Source: Smallanthus sonchifolius (lineage: Eukaryota; Streptophyta; Magnoliopsida; Asterales; Asteraceae). From it: a stretch of 64,000 nt of DNA. Location of the stretch: positions 86,956,007-87,020,006 of the forward strand of contig CM042027.1 of the NCBI GenBank assembly GCA_023525975.1. The letters run 5' to 3'. A program made the position numbers and the translations under genes. The notes below the pieces were generated by a model. The model was not told where the DNA came from. It did no database searches and saw only the letters and a program-made list of their open reading frames with translations. Position 1 is the stretch's first letter; each line of letters begins with the position of its first letter. Positions 36,070 to 50,700 of the stretch are shown piece after piece.

Positions 36070-36470
36070 ACTCCATCAGGGAGGTGCTTAAGGTGTCAAA
36101 CGAAATGCACTTGCAGTAGCCGATCAAGAAGATTTATCACGCCATTGTCATTGCTGCTCTATGGACGATTTGGAAGGCTCGAAATGCAAAAGTTTTTAAC
36201 AAAAGAGATTGCAATATAAATTATGTAATTGGTTCTTTTATCTGGGTGTCTAAATCAGATGGATTGGAATGGTCTATGTGGGATAAATTGTTTCGGGTGT
36301 CTGAGTTCTTTTTGTATTCATGCTTTGGTGAGGTTTTTTACTAGGTAGGATTACATGTGATGTTTTATGCGTTAAATGTATCTTGGTGGCCTTGCAATTT
36401 TGCTGGGGTCTTTGTGGTTGAATAAAATCATTAGTTGTTGTTCAAAAAATAAAAGTTAAATTTTAACCAA
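36070..36470 (+). mobile_element. 3' end of an L1-type LINE
   Basis: The plus strand reads AIVIAALWTIWKARNAKVFN, the conserved C-terminus of plant L1 pol, then a tail rich in W and F ending at a stop near 36343. An untranslated region and an A-rich end ('ttcaaaaaataaaa') follow near 36455. Confidence 0.75.
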
Positions 36471-36689
36471 ATTAGCTAGATTTATTTATATTTGTCCATG
36501 GTTACCTAGAACATTCGGTTACTGTATTGTCGGATCTTCTTTAGAGAATATAATGATTTTGTTGTTTATTGTAGACAATTATTTTGTTATTTAACAATTA
36601 TGATAGTTAATAAGAAGTTACTGCACAAGGACAACTTGCACATGGATCTACAACTTCCAACTCTAGCGACGGCTGATTTTGAACATTAA

Positions 36690-37965
36690 AGCATCAGGTA
36701 TACCACACCCAACCACGCCGTGGTCCTAGGTGGACAACCCAATCACGTCATGAACCAAAACCCACACCGCCCTCTTGAAAAAATTTCACGCCGTGAGGAG
36801 ATCCCGTGCTTTTTTTCACGGGAGTAATCGAGGACATTTCAAAAAATAATACCGTTCAACGGTATTATTTTTTACCGTTTGAGATATTAATAAATAACAA
36901 TTAATAATTTTTATTTTTACTCACATTAAATACCCATTTTTACTCTATATCTCTACACTCATTTCTACTTTTTTTACCTCATTTCTACTCTTCTACTCTA
37001 CTAAATTATTTATATTTTCTCAACCCAAAACAAAAAATGAGTAACGATCCAAACCCAAACTTTTGGACTGCGTTCATGGCCAACCAAATGAATCCAAACT
37101 TTCCACCCAACCCAAACTTTCAACCCAACCCAAACTTTCAATCAAACCCAATCAAACCCAAACTTTCAACCCAATCAAAATTTCCAACCCAACCAAAATT
37201 TTCAAATGTTTAACTACCAATCACCCATGTCCCAACCGAGTACACCACTAGACTTTGTACCGAAAACTCAAGAAATGCCACAAGAAATCGTTGGCTACGC
37301 TCAAACTGCCGCCCAAAAAAAAGGAAACAAGAAGGTGTCGTAAGAGACATCAAGCAAACCGAATACCAAAAAGAAGTGGGGCAAAGACGATCCGTTTGAG
37401 TTGGTTAAGGCATATATAGACGTCTCGGAGGATCCAATAATCGGTAAAATAAATATTATTTTTTGTATTTGTGTTTATTAATATTAAGTATATTTATTTT
37501 TTATTTTGTGTTTAACAATTTTAATTATATTTTTTTGTAGGCACTACCCAAAACAAAAGGGCGTTAGAGGCTCGTGTTTGCGAAAAAATTAAAGCTTTCA
37601 TGGGTGTACCGTCTAGTCACTGAACTTTAGACCACTGAGTTCAAAATGGACTAATATAAACGGGAAGGTCGTAAAGTTCAACAGGATCTACCAAGAATGT
37701 TTGCGGGACTGAAGAAGCGGTGAGACCGAAACCGATGTTTTGGCGAAAGCAACCAGCCAGTTTTAAGACGACGTTGGAGGCGTCGCACCAATAATGTTTT
37801 GGGAACTTTTGAGGAAATCCCCAAAGTGGCAAACACTTTACGTTGCCCCCACTCGAACCGGCTCATCACAAAAACGAACATCAACCGACATCGACGCTAG
37901 TCCGGGTGCGTCTGATGGTAGATCTTTCTACGATCTCAACGTAGATGCACCTATTTGTTTTTAAG
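36690..37965 (+). pseudogene. Decayed Harbinger ORF1 (MYB/SANT-like)
   Basis: From ATG 37037 the plus strand encodes an N/P/F-rich start (MSNDPNPNFWTAFMANQM with NPNF repeats). After frame slips comes KKKWGKDDPFELVKAYIDVS, matching the SANT-like motif of the ORF1 relic at 7793-8820. An intron-like gap (37443-37541) and a second exon with several stops follow. The GC-rich tract at 36695-36790 is the probable element end. It is clearly nonfunctional. Confidence 0.6.
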
Positions 37966-38955
37966 TTTTAATTTCACCTCTCACACTATAAATAATATAC
38001 ATATTTTAAATCATTTAATTTTATTTTCTAGTAACTTTTCTTCGTTAATTTTTTCAAGAAATTCTAAATACAAAGTTTTATGTTTAGTTTTTTCTCAACA
38101 TTCCGGTATAAATTTGACTAAAAGCAAAGTTGTATTCAATGTAAAGTATTTTTTGTTACCGTAAACAACTTTGCATGTGCTTTGATAGGTCGGATGGCCG
38201 GGTTTTAAAAAATTATTAGACCACTAAATCATGGGTTTTTAAAAGAATGTTGATATAATGAGTATTAAGTAAATATTTCTTCATACGTATGTAAGAGGTG
38301 GGTTTTTTTATTTCTAAGAGAACTCAACATAAAACCATTAGCGAAGGATAGTGAGCCCTCGATTTTTTACTCAATAGTGTTAATTTATACGTATTCGGCC
38401 GATTTTTCACTTAGTAATGTTAATTTATACGTATTCGGCCGAAAATTTTATAGTTCCGACCCACTGATAGGAAAAAAAAAATCTCAAACCCACTCCCCCC
38501 GTGTTTTTCTTCAAACTCCACCACTGCATAAAACATTAAAAATGTTCCGTATTTTAAGTAATAATTTTTACTGGTTTTTTTTTCGAAAGTCTAACTCACA
38601 CTTTCTAATCTATATCGTCGTTCTCGAGACTTAAAACGGTTAAACACTCTCTTAAGGAGGAGACCTTGATGCTATACACTACAAGTCATTTAATAATTGT
38701 TACTAGCTATTACTACCAACGGAAAGTATACCTAAAGATCATTAATTTTATACTTTGTGAAAGAAAAAAATGGTAAACATTGCAATTGTCTAATTACACA
38801 ATTAATTTAACCTCAGAAAAAATAGGTTTATTGTCAAAATTTGTTGCCTAATTTGCACGATTATTTCGAGAATTTTAATAACTTGCCTAACCTGAAAGAA
38901 AAAAAAAACTTTTAACTAGATTCTATAGAATTAACTATATTAGTTTCTAGATAAC
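37966..38955. other. No gene recognised
   Basis: AT-rich DNA. It includes a 30-bp direct repeat, 'tttatacgtattcggccga' at 38385 and 38426. No domain was found in the short frames. Confidence 0.4.
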
Positions 38956-38964
38956 GTACTAGTT

Positions 38965-39230
38965 TAGACTTAGGCCATGGGCTGGGCATACCCTGTGAAG
39001 CTACCGGTGGAGATGTGGATTACCACACCCCTACGGTGTGGTGTACGGATGTGGAAGGAATTCGTGGAGATCTCCATAACTATGAAACTGAAGGGTTTTG
39101 ATTTTTTTTTTATTTTTTTTTTCAAATATGGTGATGTGTGGAAAATTATTGGAAACTAGTGTTACGCTGATGTGGTAGTGGAGAGATGTGGAATGTGAAA
39201 CCATACCTTATGACGCCAGCATTAGTTTTA
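38965..39230. mobile_element. Harbinger-type MITE
   Basis: A GC-balanced left end (GGCCATGGGCTGGGCATACC, ACCGGTGGAG) and a right part with 'gatgtggtagtggagagatgtgg' and CCATACC surround an AT-rich centre. The left end resembles the start of the transposase-bearing element at 59461. It is noncoding and its limits are approximate. Confidence 0.45.
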
Positions 39231-39529
39231 GATCACAATTTTCTTATTTTAATTGTAATTACTCATGAATATTTTAAATATGGGTGTTGTTCTTTACACC
39301 TGTAGGTTCATGGCCTCTTGTTTACAATCGATTGGGATCTTTAGATATCGTAGATCCATAGCCTCCCAATTTACCATTCATATTCATATGTACACATCGT
39401 AACATTACTCATGTTCGTCTAACACATGTATTCATTATGAATGCATATCACATACCCATGCTTCTTCTCGTATACGTATTACCCTTACATTTGAATACCC
39501 TAAACACATAGTCACTTAGAAGTAGGGCT

Positions 39530-40180
39530 AATCGGGTTTCGTTTACGTGCTATAACCTCGGGGCTTTGTTTCGAGAACATGTGCGTTTGGCTTCGAGAAG
39601 TCCAATTCTTGGAACACGTGATCAATTCAAGCGGAATCATGGTGGATCCCGTTAATATTGAGTCTGTTATAGCTTTGCCCAGGACACCAACAGAGATTCG
39701 GAATTTCTTGGGATTGTCAGACTACAACAGAAGGTTCATTCAAGACTTCTCAAAGTTAGCGTTGCCATTGACCAAATTGACATGAAAAGAAGAGAAGTTT
39801 GTATGGGTCCTGCCCAATATAATGCTTCGGTAGAGTTAAAGAAAAGGTTGAATTAAGCTCCGGTTTTAGCTTTGCCCAATGGTAACGAAGACTTGGTTGC
39901 ATATTCTGAGGCCTCATACCAAGGGTTGGGATGTGTGCTTATGCAGCAAGGAAGGTTGACGGCGTATGTTTCACAGTCGCTAAAAGTCCACGAGGTTAAC
40001 TATCCGACGCACAATTTAGAGCTTGTTGCTGTAGTTTTTATGTTAAAAATATGAAGACACTGTCTTTATAGTGTTAAGTGCACTACATACTCAGATCACA
40101 AGAGTTTAAAGTAATTTTTCAAGCAAAAGGATCTGAATATGAGACAGAGAAAACAGTTGGAGTTGTTAAAAGTTTACGAT
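39530..40180 (+). pseudogene. Ty3/gypsy reverse transcriptase-RNase H fragment
   Basis: Plus-strand pieces read WLREVQFLEHVINSSGIMVD and FLGLSDYNRRFIQDFSKLA (end of reverse transcriptase). After a frameshift come LPNGNEDLVAYSEASYQGLG and VHEVNYPTHNLELVAVV (RNase H), then a decayed YSDHKSLK. These are conserved gypsy motifs. In-frame stops and frame changes show it is dead. No LTRs were recognised. Confidence 0.85.
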
Positions 40181-40490
40181 TATGTAATCTAAACTCACGT
40201 AAAAAAACTCACAATTTGCGGAAAGAAAAATGAAGAAAGTCGGACTATTTTAATTGATTAACACCAAGGCTAAAATAGCCAATACAAAATACACGTGCTT
40301 AACCTAAACAACCTTAAAATTCAAAGTAAACGACTAATACTTGACTTAAAGAATCGCACAAACAAACTGATAAGATAATCATTAAATCAAACAATCGCGT
40401 GTATCAATCTTCAAACATTTATACCTCATTTCAAAGTATATAGAAATTTACTCCAGTACAGAAATTGATTTTAAAATATGTGACTTACAT

Positions 40491-43400
40491 CTATCTCTTT
40501 TGGAAATTGAAAGATTTGATGCAATAAGCAAATATAAACCCAAAAGCAAGAACTAATCCGATGTGCACTCCTGCGATCGCACCAAGAAAATCATGTTTGA
40601 AGCCAAAATATCGATCCAGGTACTCCTTCACAGTCTCCCCGTCCACAAGCAAGTCGTCGAAGTCACCAAACTGTGACACCACCATCCCGTAGATGGTCCA
40701 TGCCAGTGGATTACCCCAGTAGTACCATCGCCACCACACAGGAATTTTCTGTTAAATTCAGATGTAAACAATAATGGTTAAAATACCAATAGAGAGTTTA
40801 GAACTAGCACTAGTGAAAACGTCAGGAAACTTACAGGTCGAGGGATGATGAAGCCCGAAAACAGATTAAAAGCCCCATAGAAAAAGAATGCAACGACTGC
40901 AGCAATGTTGGCATTGGGGGTGATGGCGACAGTCATCATGCCGTAGTATGTCATATACAACAAACAACAGAACTGGAAGAATGTGTACCAAAAGAATTTG
41001 CTTGCGGTCCATTCAAATCCCATCATCGCGTAAACTATGAGACAGTATACGATGGTTTGTTTGAAAACGTAAGGTATCTCCACCAGTGCCTATGTATAAA
41101 ACACAAAAGTTTCATAACCACAAATTCAAAACGAGAAAATAACTAAAAAGGACAAATTTATACTTTTTATCTTTATTAGCATCTTAAAATTAAAAAATTA
41201 ATTGTACATGTCAGTCACCTGAGCAAGGGCATATGGTAAAGCGGAATACATGCCCGCAGCTCGTTCTCTGTAAAAGACAGTACGTTCAATGTCTACGACT
41301 GGCTGCACCGCTGATGCGTTTTGGACACTGAGGAAGAGAGTTGCAGCATACATGGAACCCATCGCATTAGAGAGTTCTTGTTGGTTTTTCCTTAAAATTA
41401 AAGCACCAAAACAGAATCAATGAAACTGATGTATCAATGTAAAAAAAGAATGACCAATTTGTATTTTAACTTTTGATTTTACCTTTTACCACCGAGATCC
41501 CAGAACATAGTACCGAACATGATGGCAATAAAGGTGGTGAAAGCAAAACGGACGGCAGTGTAAGGAGGATTCCGCCAATAGGACCACCGTTGTTTCCATA
41601 GGCAAGCAATGCATTGGACAAAGAAAGACTGCGAGTATTGAGTTGGGAAATAGAGGTCTTTTGTACCAGGACCTGGTATGCTTAATTCAGCAATAAGGGC
41701 CTTGTTTCTCCTGTGACAATATGTCAGGCTTTATCAGAAATCGTGGCAAACTTGTAGAAGTATAAAGCAATCGAAGACAGAATTACTCACCTAAATAGTT
41801 CTGAATTTCGGTATACTTCAGCAAAATCGAGTCCTAAAGCAAGTTCTTGAGATGATGTGCTGACTTCCAACATCCATGTTGCAGGGTTATATCCGTCTTT
41901 TATCTTTGGTACCCCGTCGATATCCTGATACACAAAAACAGTCGAGTTTTTAGTCGCATACACTTTAATTCTTATCATTGATCATAGTTAGAGATCTTAC
42001 CTCAAAGTACTTGATCAGTTCACACGAATTACGTCCTATAGGTCCAACATATATTTCCTGTCCTCCTCTTTTCATCAAGAACAACTCATCAAAAGCTTCA
42101 AATATATCGATGCTAGGTTGATGAATAGTGCACACAACTGTTCTTCCTGTGTCAACCGTGTTCCTAACTGTTCTCATCACAATAGCAGCCGCCCTAGCAT
42201 CTAGCCCGGATGTTGGCTCATCCATAAAGATTATAGACGGATTGGCCACGAGCTCGACTGCTATAGTTAACCTTTTTCGCTGTTCAGTGGAGAGTCCATT
42301 GATACCAGGCAATCCAACTAGCGCATCTCTTAACGTGTTCAATTCTACAAGGTCCATCACCTCACCAACAAACATCTGTAAACAACAAAATGACAACAAA
42401 TCACCCTCAAATCATATCACTTTTAGTTAATTATTCGTGTGTTACTGTAGTTCTGTCTGTTTGAAAAGATGTAACTAACCATTCTGGTGTTTTCGTCAAC
42501 ATCTGGCGATAACCTTAGCCAAGCTGAGTAAATCAAGGATTCATAAACAGTAACATGAGGCGAATGGATGTCATTTTGTTCACAATATCCAGAAATCCGA
42601 GCGAATGTTTCTTGTTTCTTTGGGTACCCTGAAATCCTTATGTCTCCCTCAATGTACCCACCAGTTTTTCTTCCTGCTAATACGTCCATCAAAGTAGTTT
42701 TTCCCGCACCACTAACCCCCATTAGCGAGGTTAGAACGCCAGGTCTAAAAGTTCCACTCACGTCCTTAAGTAGCAGCAATCTATCTTCGTCCACTCCATG
42801 TTCCCTCATCCTCTATATCATATATCATAAGTCCCATTGGGTTTTAGTTGTTAAATGCTACTAGTTTCTGTTACAACAACAAATCATTTCAATGTTACCT
42901 GTGGCATGTCGACCGAGTATTTGACATCACTGAAGGTAATCGAAAGTGGTTCGAATGGTAGAATCATTCCTTTCTTCTTGCTTTGATGCCTCCTATCAGT
43001 GGTAGGTGTTAACTCAACAACGTTACTATCACTCTCACTCTGATTCGCTACCGTCGATTGGGATCTCCCAAAAGCTAGAATTCACAATTTAAGTCACAAA
43101 ATGATCACTATGGTTATACACTCCAAATATGGGATTTGTAAACATCTTTTTCTGAACGTCTAGTATTTAGTTCATATGTTGATGCAAATTAATGGGTAAA
43201 AGTTGCTTGCATTTTGTTAGCATATCTACAGATTTATAAGTGTTAGAATGAGAATGCTTGAGAATATTAGGATTAATTTCTAATCTTCACAAAGTGTTAA
43301 TCTTTTCATATCCACGCTTTATTTATTTTCTGCGTGTTTATAGATGTATTATCTACTTGTTTATATACACATGTAAATGAGAAGTTTTTTGTTATTTACC

Positions 43401-46400
43401 CACACTTTTTTTTAAAGTAGACACCAGGATATATCCTCTTGGGAGATAGATGTTATCTAAATCAGGCCCAACTACCCCACCAATCCGGATCGAACCCCCA
43501 ACACAGGAGGAAACCCACAACCGGGAAACCACATGACTTAACCCAAATAACTGCTTCAGGTGAGACTCAAACCCAAGACCTTCATTATGGGAAGTCTTGG
43601 ATTTACCCACACTTAGTAACTTGATATATCATTACGCACTTAGAAATGCGAAAAAGTATATTATTTTTAGAAATTTGAATAACTTGTAGAGATTTCACAT
43701 ATATTATAGTGATTAAAATGTAGAAAAAATGATTCAAAATTTATCTACGCCTAAAAATGTAGAGATTAATTAACTGGCGTCTATTTTCTAGTATAGACAT
43801 TAGGTGTAACAAATTTATGTAAGAGTAGACAAACTTTCTGTTTCTGTTATCTTATAAGTAGAATTATGAGCACTCTAACTAGAATTTTTTTTTCTTTTTA
43901 AGTGTTTATAAGAGTAAGCAACTTAACAAAAAAAATAAAATGTGTACTATGTAGAATCAAGTATTATGTGATACCAAAATAGAGAGAAAGGTACTCACGG
44001 TCAAGAAGCCCTAGACACAGAGTGAAACAGATATTAAAGAGAAATATGAATCCAACAGTGGACACCATCGCAATCCAATACCAATAAGTTTCTGCGAAGA
44101 ACCCTCGAGAAGTGATGATAATTTTCCCAAGTGTCGTATCGTTTATAGGCTATAACAAGAAAATAATTTCAAAAAAATAACGTTAATTGATTGATACTTA
44201 CGTCCATAAGTATATATAGAAGAAGTGACTTGCCTTATTCCACCTGTCGGTGAGAAATTCGTTGACCACGACGCCATTCATCGCATACATCATTGGAGAT
44301 ACCCAATAACCCCATAGCCACCACTTCTTCACATCATCTGTGAATGAGAAAATTGTGTTTGTTAGCTAAAACTAGAAAAATGTTCGATTTTTAGTTACGT
44401 GTAGGTGGCGGTTATGGGTTATGGTAGATGACAAGTGGTGGGAGCCGGTGGTGGTTGTTACAAACATGAGCGCATGAAAAAAAAATTGGAAGACCAAGTT
44501 GGAAGATATTTTCAAAAATATTAAGAGTTAAGAGCATCACCAACGCCCTCATCCGGTTGAGCCGGATGAGAAAGCAGACATGGGACAGCATTGGAATAGG
44601 TGTCTCTGCTTTAAACGCAAATCCGAACGCGTACAAACGAGTTGGTGGGCCCCCATCTCTCACACACAAACATTTTTAATTGTTTTTTATTAGAAAGTGG
44701 TTTACAAAAGGATGTAGTGTTGTTCGAGTAAAAATGAGTGTTTTTGGAGTAAAAATGAGTGTTTTTTAAGGATGGTTGGAATTCTGATGTGACAGCTAAC
44801 ATGACGCTTTTGTTGGTGTTTGTGGTGTTCACCGTTGTGGATGCTCTAATAAAAAAATCTAAGATCATTTATATTCGTCTAAAGATTAAATTTCATAGAT
44901 TAGTTATATAAAAGTTCAAAAATTAGTTAGCTAAAAAGTTCAAAGATTAATTGTATAAAAAGTACCTCGAGACAGAACAAAGCCCCCCAATACAAAGATT
45001 AAGAGAAGTGCAAATGAACCAAATGTGTTTGCAACAATCATGTTCCGGCCCAATGCCCCAATGAATCGAAACAATGCAGAAGACATCTGGTTAATAACTA
45101 ATAGCAAAAAGTATTGCCGGAAGAATCTACAAAAGAACAAAGATATATTTGTTAATAAACAAAGAAGTAGAAACAATAACACAAAAGTTGTCATCGTTGG
45201 TTTTTGAAAACTAGATATAACCTTGTGATATGAGGATCATATCCTATTACATAGTAAGTGAGAATAGTCCATACGCCAACTTCAACAAATGAAATAGGAA
45301 TCTTGACGATCCACGAAGGGATAGCGTATGCCCATGAGGGGTAAAACAGGAAGTCTCGTTGTTTGTAGAACACAGGAAGCTTTGCAATCGTCATTGAAAT
45401 CTCAGACATCCCGTTAAACATGATCATAACCACACCAAAGAATATGGAACCCATATATAATCCTCCATTTTCTACGTTGTCTCTATGCATCTCGGTTCGT
45501 AAGAACACAGTCATAGAAATTAGCGCCATGACAATTAGCTGAAAACCAAGATAAACAAATTAAATATGATTAGATCTAGAGCTAATTAAGCAAAAAAAAA
45601 ACTATTTTAACAAACACGACAACACTTGCTTGGGTCAATTTAAAGTAGTAAACAAATGAGTTTCTCTTCACGAGCAAGATCTCTCTCTCGATGCAAGCTT
45701 TCAAGAGCTCTTTTCTATTTAAACCGTATTTCTCGGTCGTAAGAGCAGCCGGGTGGCTTCTGGATTTGTCAAAGGGGGTGGCAAGATCATCCCCGAGTCT
45801 CTTTCCAACATGGAATGACTGAAATGACTCAGCAAATTCCTTGGCTGTCACGAACCGGTAATGCTCGTCTCTTCTCATCCAGTATTGTTCTTGATCTTTC
45901 TTAGATGTCACCTAAGTCACAATTATTAAAAGAAAAAGGTATTAAACATTGTTAAAAGTTAATAAAGTGAATTTTGAAAGTTGTTATCCAACTTTGATAG
46001 GTTTTCAACCAGAAATAAGGTATAGAAATTGATGCAAACTTTATCATTTTGTGCAATTAGCCATAGCTCATCAAGGGTTGAAAGTGTGAAGTTTAGCCCC
46101 TTGTAAACCTGAATTTGTGTATTGCTTTCATCAAAATTGTAAGTTGATTTATGAGGAAATCAAAGTTATTAGAGAAAATCATGAAGACGATTCTTTGGAG
46201 CAACATGCTCGACTCTTCTATATAAACTAGGACTCTTTAAACTAATTAGATAATTATTCAACTTGTGCATCACAATCCCAACTAGATTATTAAAACAAAT
46301 CATGGAGGAAAATGGACATACTTCTTGCAAGAAATCTGCAACGCCTTTCCTCTCGGGGCATTTGAACCCCATAAATTCAAAAAACTCGAGCACGTTGTCG

Positions 46401-47703
46401 CGTGGTCCTTGGTACACGATTATCCCATCAGTTAAAAGAATAATGTCATCAAATAATTCATAGGTCTCTGGGGCTGGCTGGAGAAGGGAAATGACAGCAG
46501 TTCCTTCAAGGATATGAATAAACTGTCTAAGCGATTTCACAATTTGGAAAGTTGTAGAACTATCCAAACCAGTAGAAATTTCGTCCATAAGAAGAACCTT
46601 TGACGGTCCAACTATCATTTCACCTATAATGTTTCACAAATTAGCCTCATGTTCAAGAAAGGAATGCATATATCAAAACGAATGGAATTTAACTGTTTTA
46701 CCCGTTGTAACACGCTTCTTTTGCCCACCGGAGATTCCCCTTATCATTTGATCCCCTACCAAGGTATCTGCACAAATGTCCAACCCTAGCAACTTCACAA
46801 GAAATAACTTATGTTACATTTTAACAATTGTTAATGTTTATGCATCTAAGGTACAATATATAGTCCATACCTTGAGAGTATAATCCGTCACCACGTTAGC
46901 CTCTTGACCTTCAGATGCTGAAGCCTTTCGTACAAATATTCGAATAAGAAATGCAGATTAGATTACAACAAAGGCTACAAAAACAAGAGATATGTGCTTG
47001 CTAATATGGATCATGTTCTGTACCTTCATGAAGATATCAATATCAGGATCGGGTTTAATGTTTGCATCTTTCTCTCTTCTTGACAACTCTGCCAACATCT
47101 CTGCAGTTTGAATACTGTTAGAATGAACTTTTTACCAAAATATCTAACGGTTTAGAATTTGGGTCCGAATGACTTTTATCTAACCATAACGTGATCCGAT
47201 CCCTTGGCATCGTGCAGAGAAAGCCAAGGTTTCTCTGACAGTCATTTCTCCGATATGAACATCATATTGACTGATATAAGCAGAGGTCCTTTCAGGAACA
47301 AACTCATGCAATTCATGCCCATTGTATGTCACCTTCCCGGAACTCTACAAATATATTATTTTCAAATCCATATAATTAGTATTCATACAGTTTTAACAAT
47401 TGGGCCAAAACCAAATAGCAGATTAACAGACATGTTTCAATCCTGAAAATATATAACTAGGATCAATAACTTACCTTAAGTTCCTTGTCAAGCTTGCCAG
47501 CCAAGGCTAACAAAAGTGTCGTCTTCCCAGAACTTGGAGGACCCAAAAGTAATGTCATTCTATAAACATGTTTTATTATGTTAGATCTAGTAAACCAGAG
47601 TCACCCACCCTTTGGGGGCAGGGCCGGCCCAGATGGAGGGCGAGGAGGGCGACGGTCCCAGCCCCGGTCTCCCTTAGGACCCGAAGTTTTTAATTTTTTT
47701 ATA

Positions 47704-47737
<34 letters not shown>

Positions 47738-50700
47738 CTGTGTCTTTTTTTAATTTATATATATAAGTCCAATTGTTTATAAATCTGAACCGAAAACCAA
47801 GAAATAAAAAAAATCTATATATATAAGCCCAACTTAAAATAAAATCTATATATATAAGCACGTATTATGTTTTTTTTATATATGATTATTGATTTTATAT
47901 TATAGGGCCCGTTTTTTTACATGTCTCGGTCCCAAAATGTTTTGAGCATTCTTAGGACCCGCCCTGTTTGGGGGTGTAGGTGTGCAGTTATATTCTTTTA
48001 TGTTCTTTCCACTAACCTGCTAGGCTTAACAACGCCACTAACATCGTCAAGGATGGTAATGTGCTTTTTCGAATTTGGAAGCAGATGGAATAAGCTCAAA
48101 AACATCTGATGGAATAAAAAAATAATAGATTCATGGAGGAAACTCATTAGAAACATTAAAGAAGTTGTGTATATCTAAAGTTTGGATTTTTACCTCAAAT
48201 ATATCAATATGAAAGTTTATAAAACTAGGTAAAGCTCGGCTTCCTGTATTAATATCTGCCTCCACAGTCACATGCTCAAATTTAACTTCGATTGTTGGCA
48301 AATCAATCCCAACCCTGTGACAACCAACTTTCACTTGAGAAAAAACAGGCAGTTTCAAATATGGTTGTATATCAGTTTCTTGGCCATCTTTGTTTGTAGA
48401 TTACAAGATTTAATACAAATTAAATTGACCCAAATAGAATCATGGGTCGACCCGTTTAGTAGATTAACATAATTCTGCTTAACCACCTAAATCCTAGAAT
48501 TTTTTTAATATACAGGGAGTTAGGATTAATTTTTTTTTCTAGGTGATATTTAAAAATATTTTGGCTTCTAGGTAGTTTGTTAGTTGGACAAGCGGACTCA
48601 ACAGGTCAGTTGGGTTAAAAAGCGGACTCAATTAACTCCGCTTCTTGCACAAGTGGACTCTACTCTACTCACATCAATTTCTTCTTCTTTTCTTTTCTAG
48701 TAATTTATTTAACATATTATTTGATTTTTCTCTAATAACTTATAATATATTTTTTTTAAATCTAAATACACCGTTTTGTTTAAAATGTTTATCAACGTTT
48801 CGATATAAACTTTATTGGAAACCGAGTTTATTTTCTAAATAAAGTAGTTTTCTATACAGTTATGAGACCAAATAATAGTTTATTTTGAAAACAACTCGGT
48901 TTTCACTAAAACTTATATCCGAATGTCGGCAAAAAATAAATAAACAAACAAAGTATTTAGAGGGTTTATAAAAAGATTAAGTAGAGTAATTACTATTTGA
49001 ATCATTGACTTTTGTCCATTTTAACTAGTTGAGTCTCATATGTTTTAAAACTTCAGTCAGAAACCTGACTTTTTCTTTTTTTTCTCCATTAAAGTCCAGA
49101 TGGCTAACGTGATTAGTTTTAACAGTTAACTTTTTTTTTTTTCTGAAATAACATACCTTTGGGTTGGACATTTTGTTAAAGACAATTTCCTGACATTTTG
49201 TCAAGCAGAAGCAGGATCTTTGGGTTGGACATTTTGTTCAAGAGCTTAACAAGTTTCGGAGCCTAATTTATGGAAACAATTACAGATCTAAAAAACAAAA
49301 CTCCTAAAAATCAAAATGAAAGAATGAAGTTAATTTGATAGTAATTGCAGAAGGAAAAAGAGTACCAATTAAAGGATGAGGCGTTTATCTGGCTTGGAGG
49401 AACACTTGAATTGGCGAAGGAGTTCAGTCATGATGTCCAACGAACCTAAAATCCACTCCCGGATTAGGGAGGAGGAACACTTGAATCGACGTCGGACCTA
49501 AAATCTACTCTCAAGACACGACATATGGAAGAAATCCATGGAGTGTGTGGCGCACGGGGAGACGGAGGGGGAGGAGGTGGTGCGGTGGTTGTGGGTGGCG
49601 CCGTCGGGGAGGTCGCCGGAGAAGACGAATTCATTTGAACGGGAAGGTTGCCGGAGAACACGGTATTCCATTGTTGTGTCCTTTTATATGTGTATATACA
49701 CACACCTAGCGCCGTAACCGTTCGACGGGAAGTTCGTTTATGTTCGTTCGTTTAATAAATGAACGAATATAAACAAGAAACATGTCGTTCAATTGTGTTC
49801 GTGAACGTTCGATAATCTGTTCGTGAACATTCGGTAAGTTGTTTGTGAACGTTCATTTATGTTCGTTCATTTTCATTTGTTAAAGATGTTCATTAAGATT
49901 TTTGTATATTTCTGTTTTATTTTATCTAAACATTTTATATTATTTAATTTTTAGTTTTTTTTATTACCCTAACAATTAACTAAGTAAAGTAGGAAACCAT
50001 ATTCTCATTTATGCGCCATTTCCTTATCCACTATTATCGATTAGGGCTTCTAAGTTTCCCTTAATCCTAAATAATGTAAGTTTCCCTTAATCCTAAATAA
50101 TGTAAGCATTAGGATTTACCTCAAAAGTCCTAAACAGCGCTTCGTTCGGTAACGTTCGTGAACTGTTCATGAACAAACTCATTTCCTTAATGAACGAACA
50201 CGAACATGAAATTTCATTTGGTTAGTGTTCGTGAACAAGTTCAATGTTTAACGAACGAACACGAACAAGGCTTCGTTCGGTTCGGTCCGTTTACAGCCTA
50301 CACACCGGTTGGAACCACCGCAACGATAACGAAGTCCACAATTTCCGCAAGTTTTATGTCAGGTTATGATCACTTAAACTAATTAGGGATTTCGCGTTGG
50401 ATTAGTTATGCTATGTCAAAAAATGATGAAAGATAGAAAACTTTTTATTATATTTGGGTATTATTATTGTTGCTCGATTTTGCCCGACTAATATGTATTA
50501 TTAAATACCAAATGTATTATTAAAATAAAAACTGAATAAACGAAATTTAAAATTAAAATATTATAATCAACTAATTAATGACCCGAACCAAAATAGCACT
50601 AACTATTTTATTTTATTTATGTTAAGTGTAAGGGTATTTTAGTATTTTTACACCTCAGGTGTTGTTTGTAAAAATTATAAATTTATTTTTTATATTATTT

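Noticed and set aside
49464..49703. 79-codon proline-rich frame inside PDR-C intron 1
   Set aside because: It is low-complexity, has no recognisable motif and lies inside the long-TIR element.
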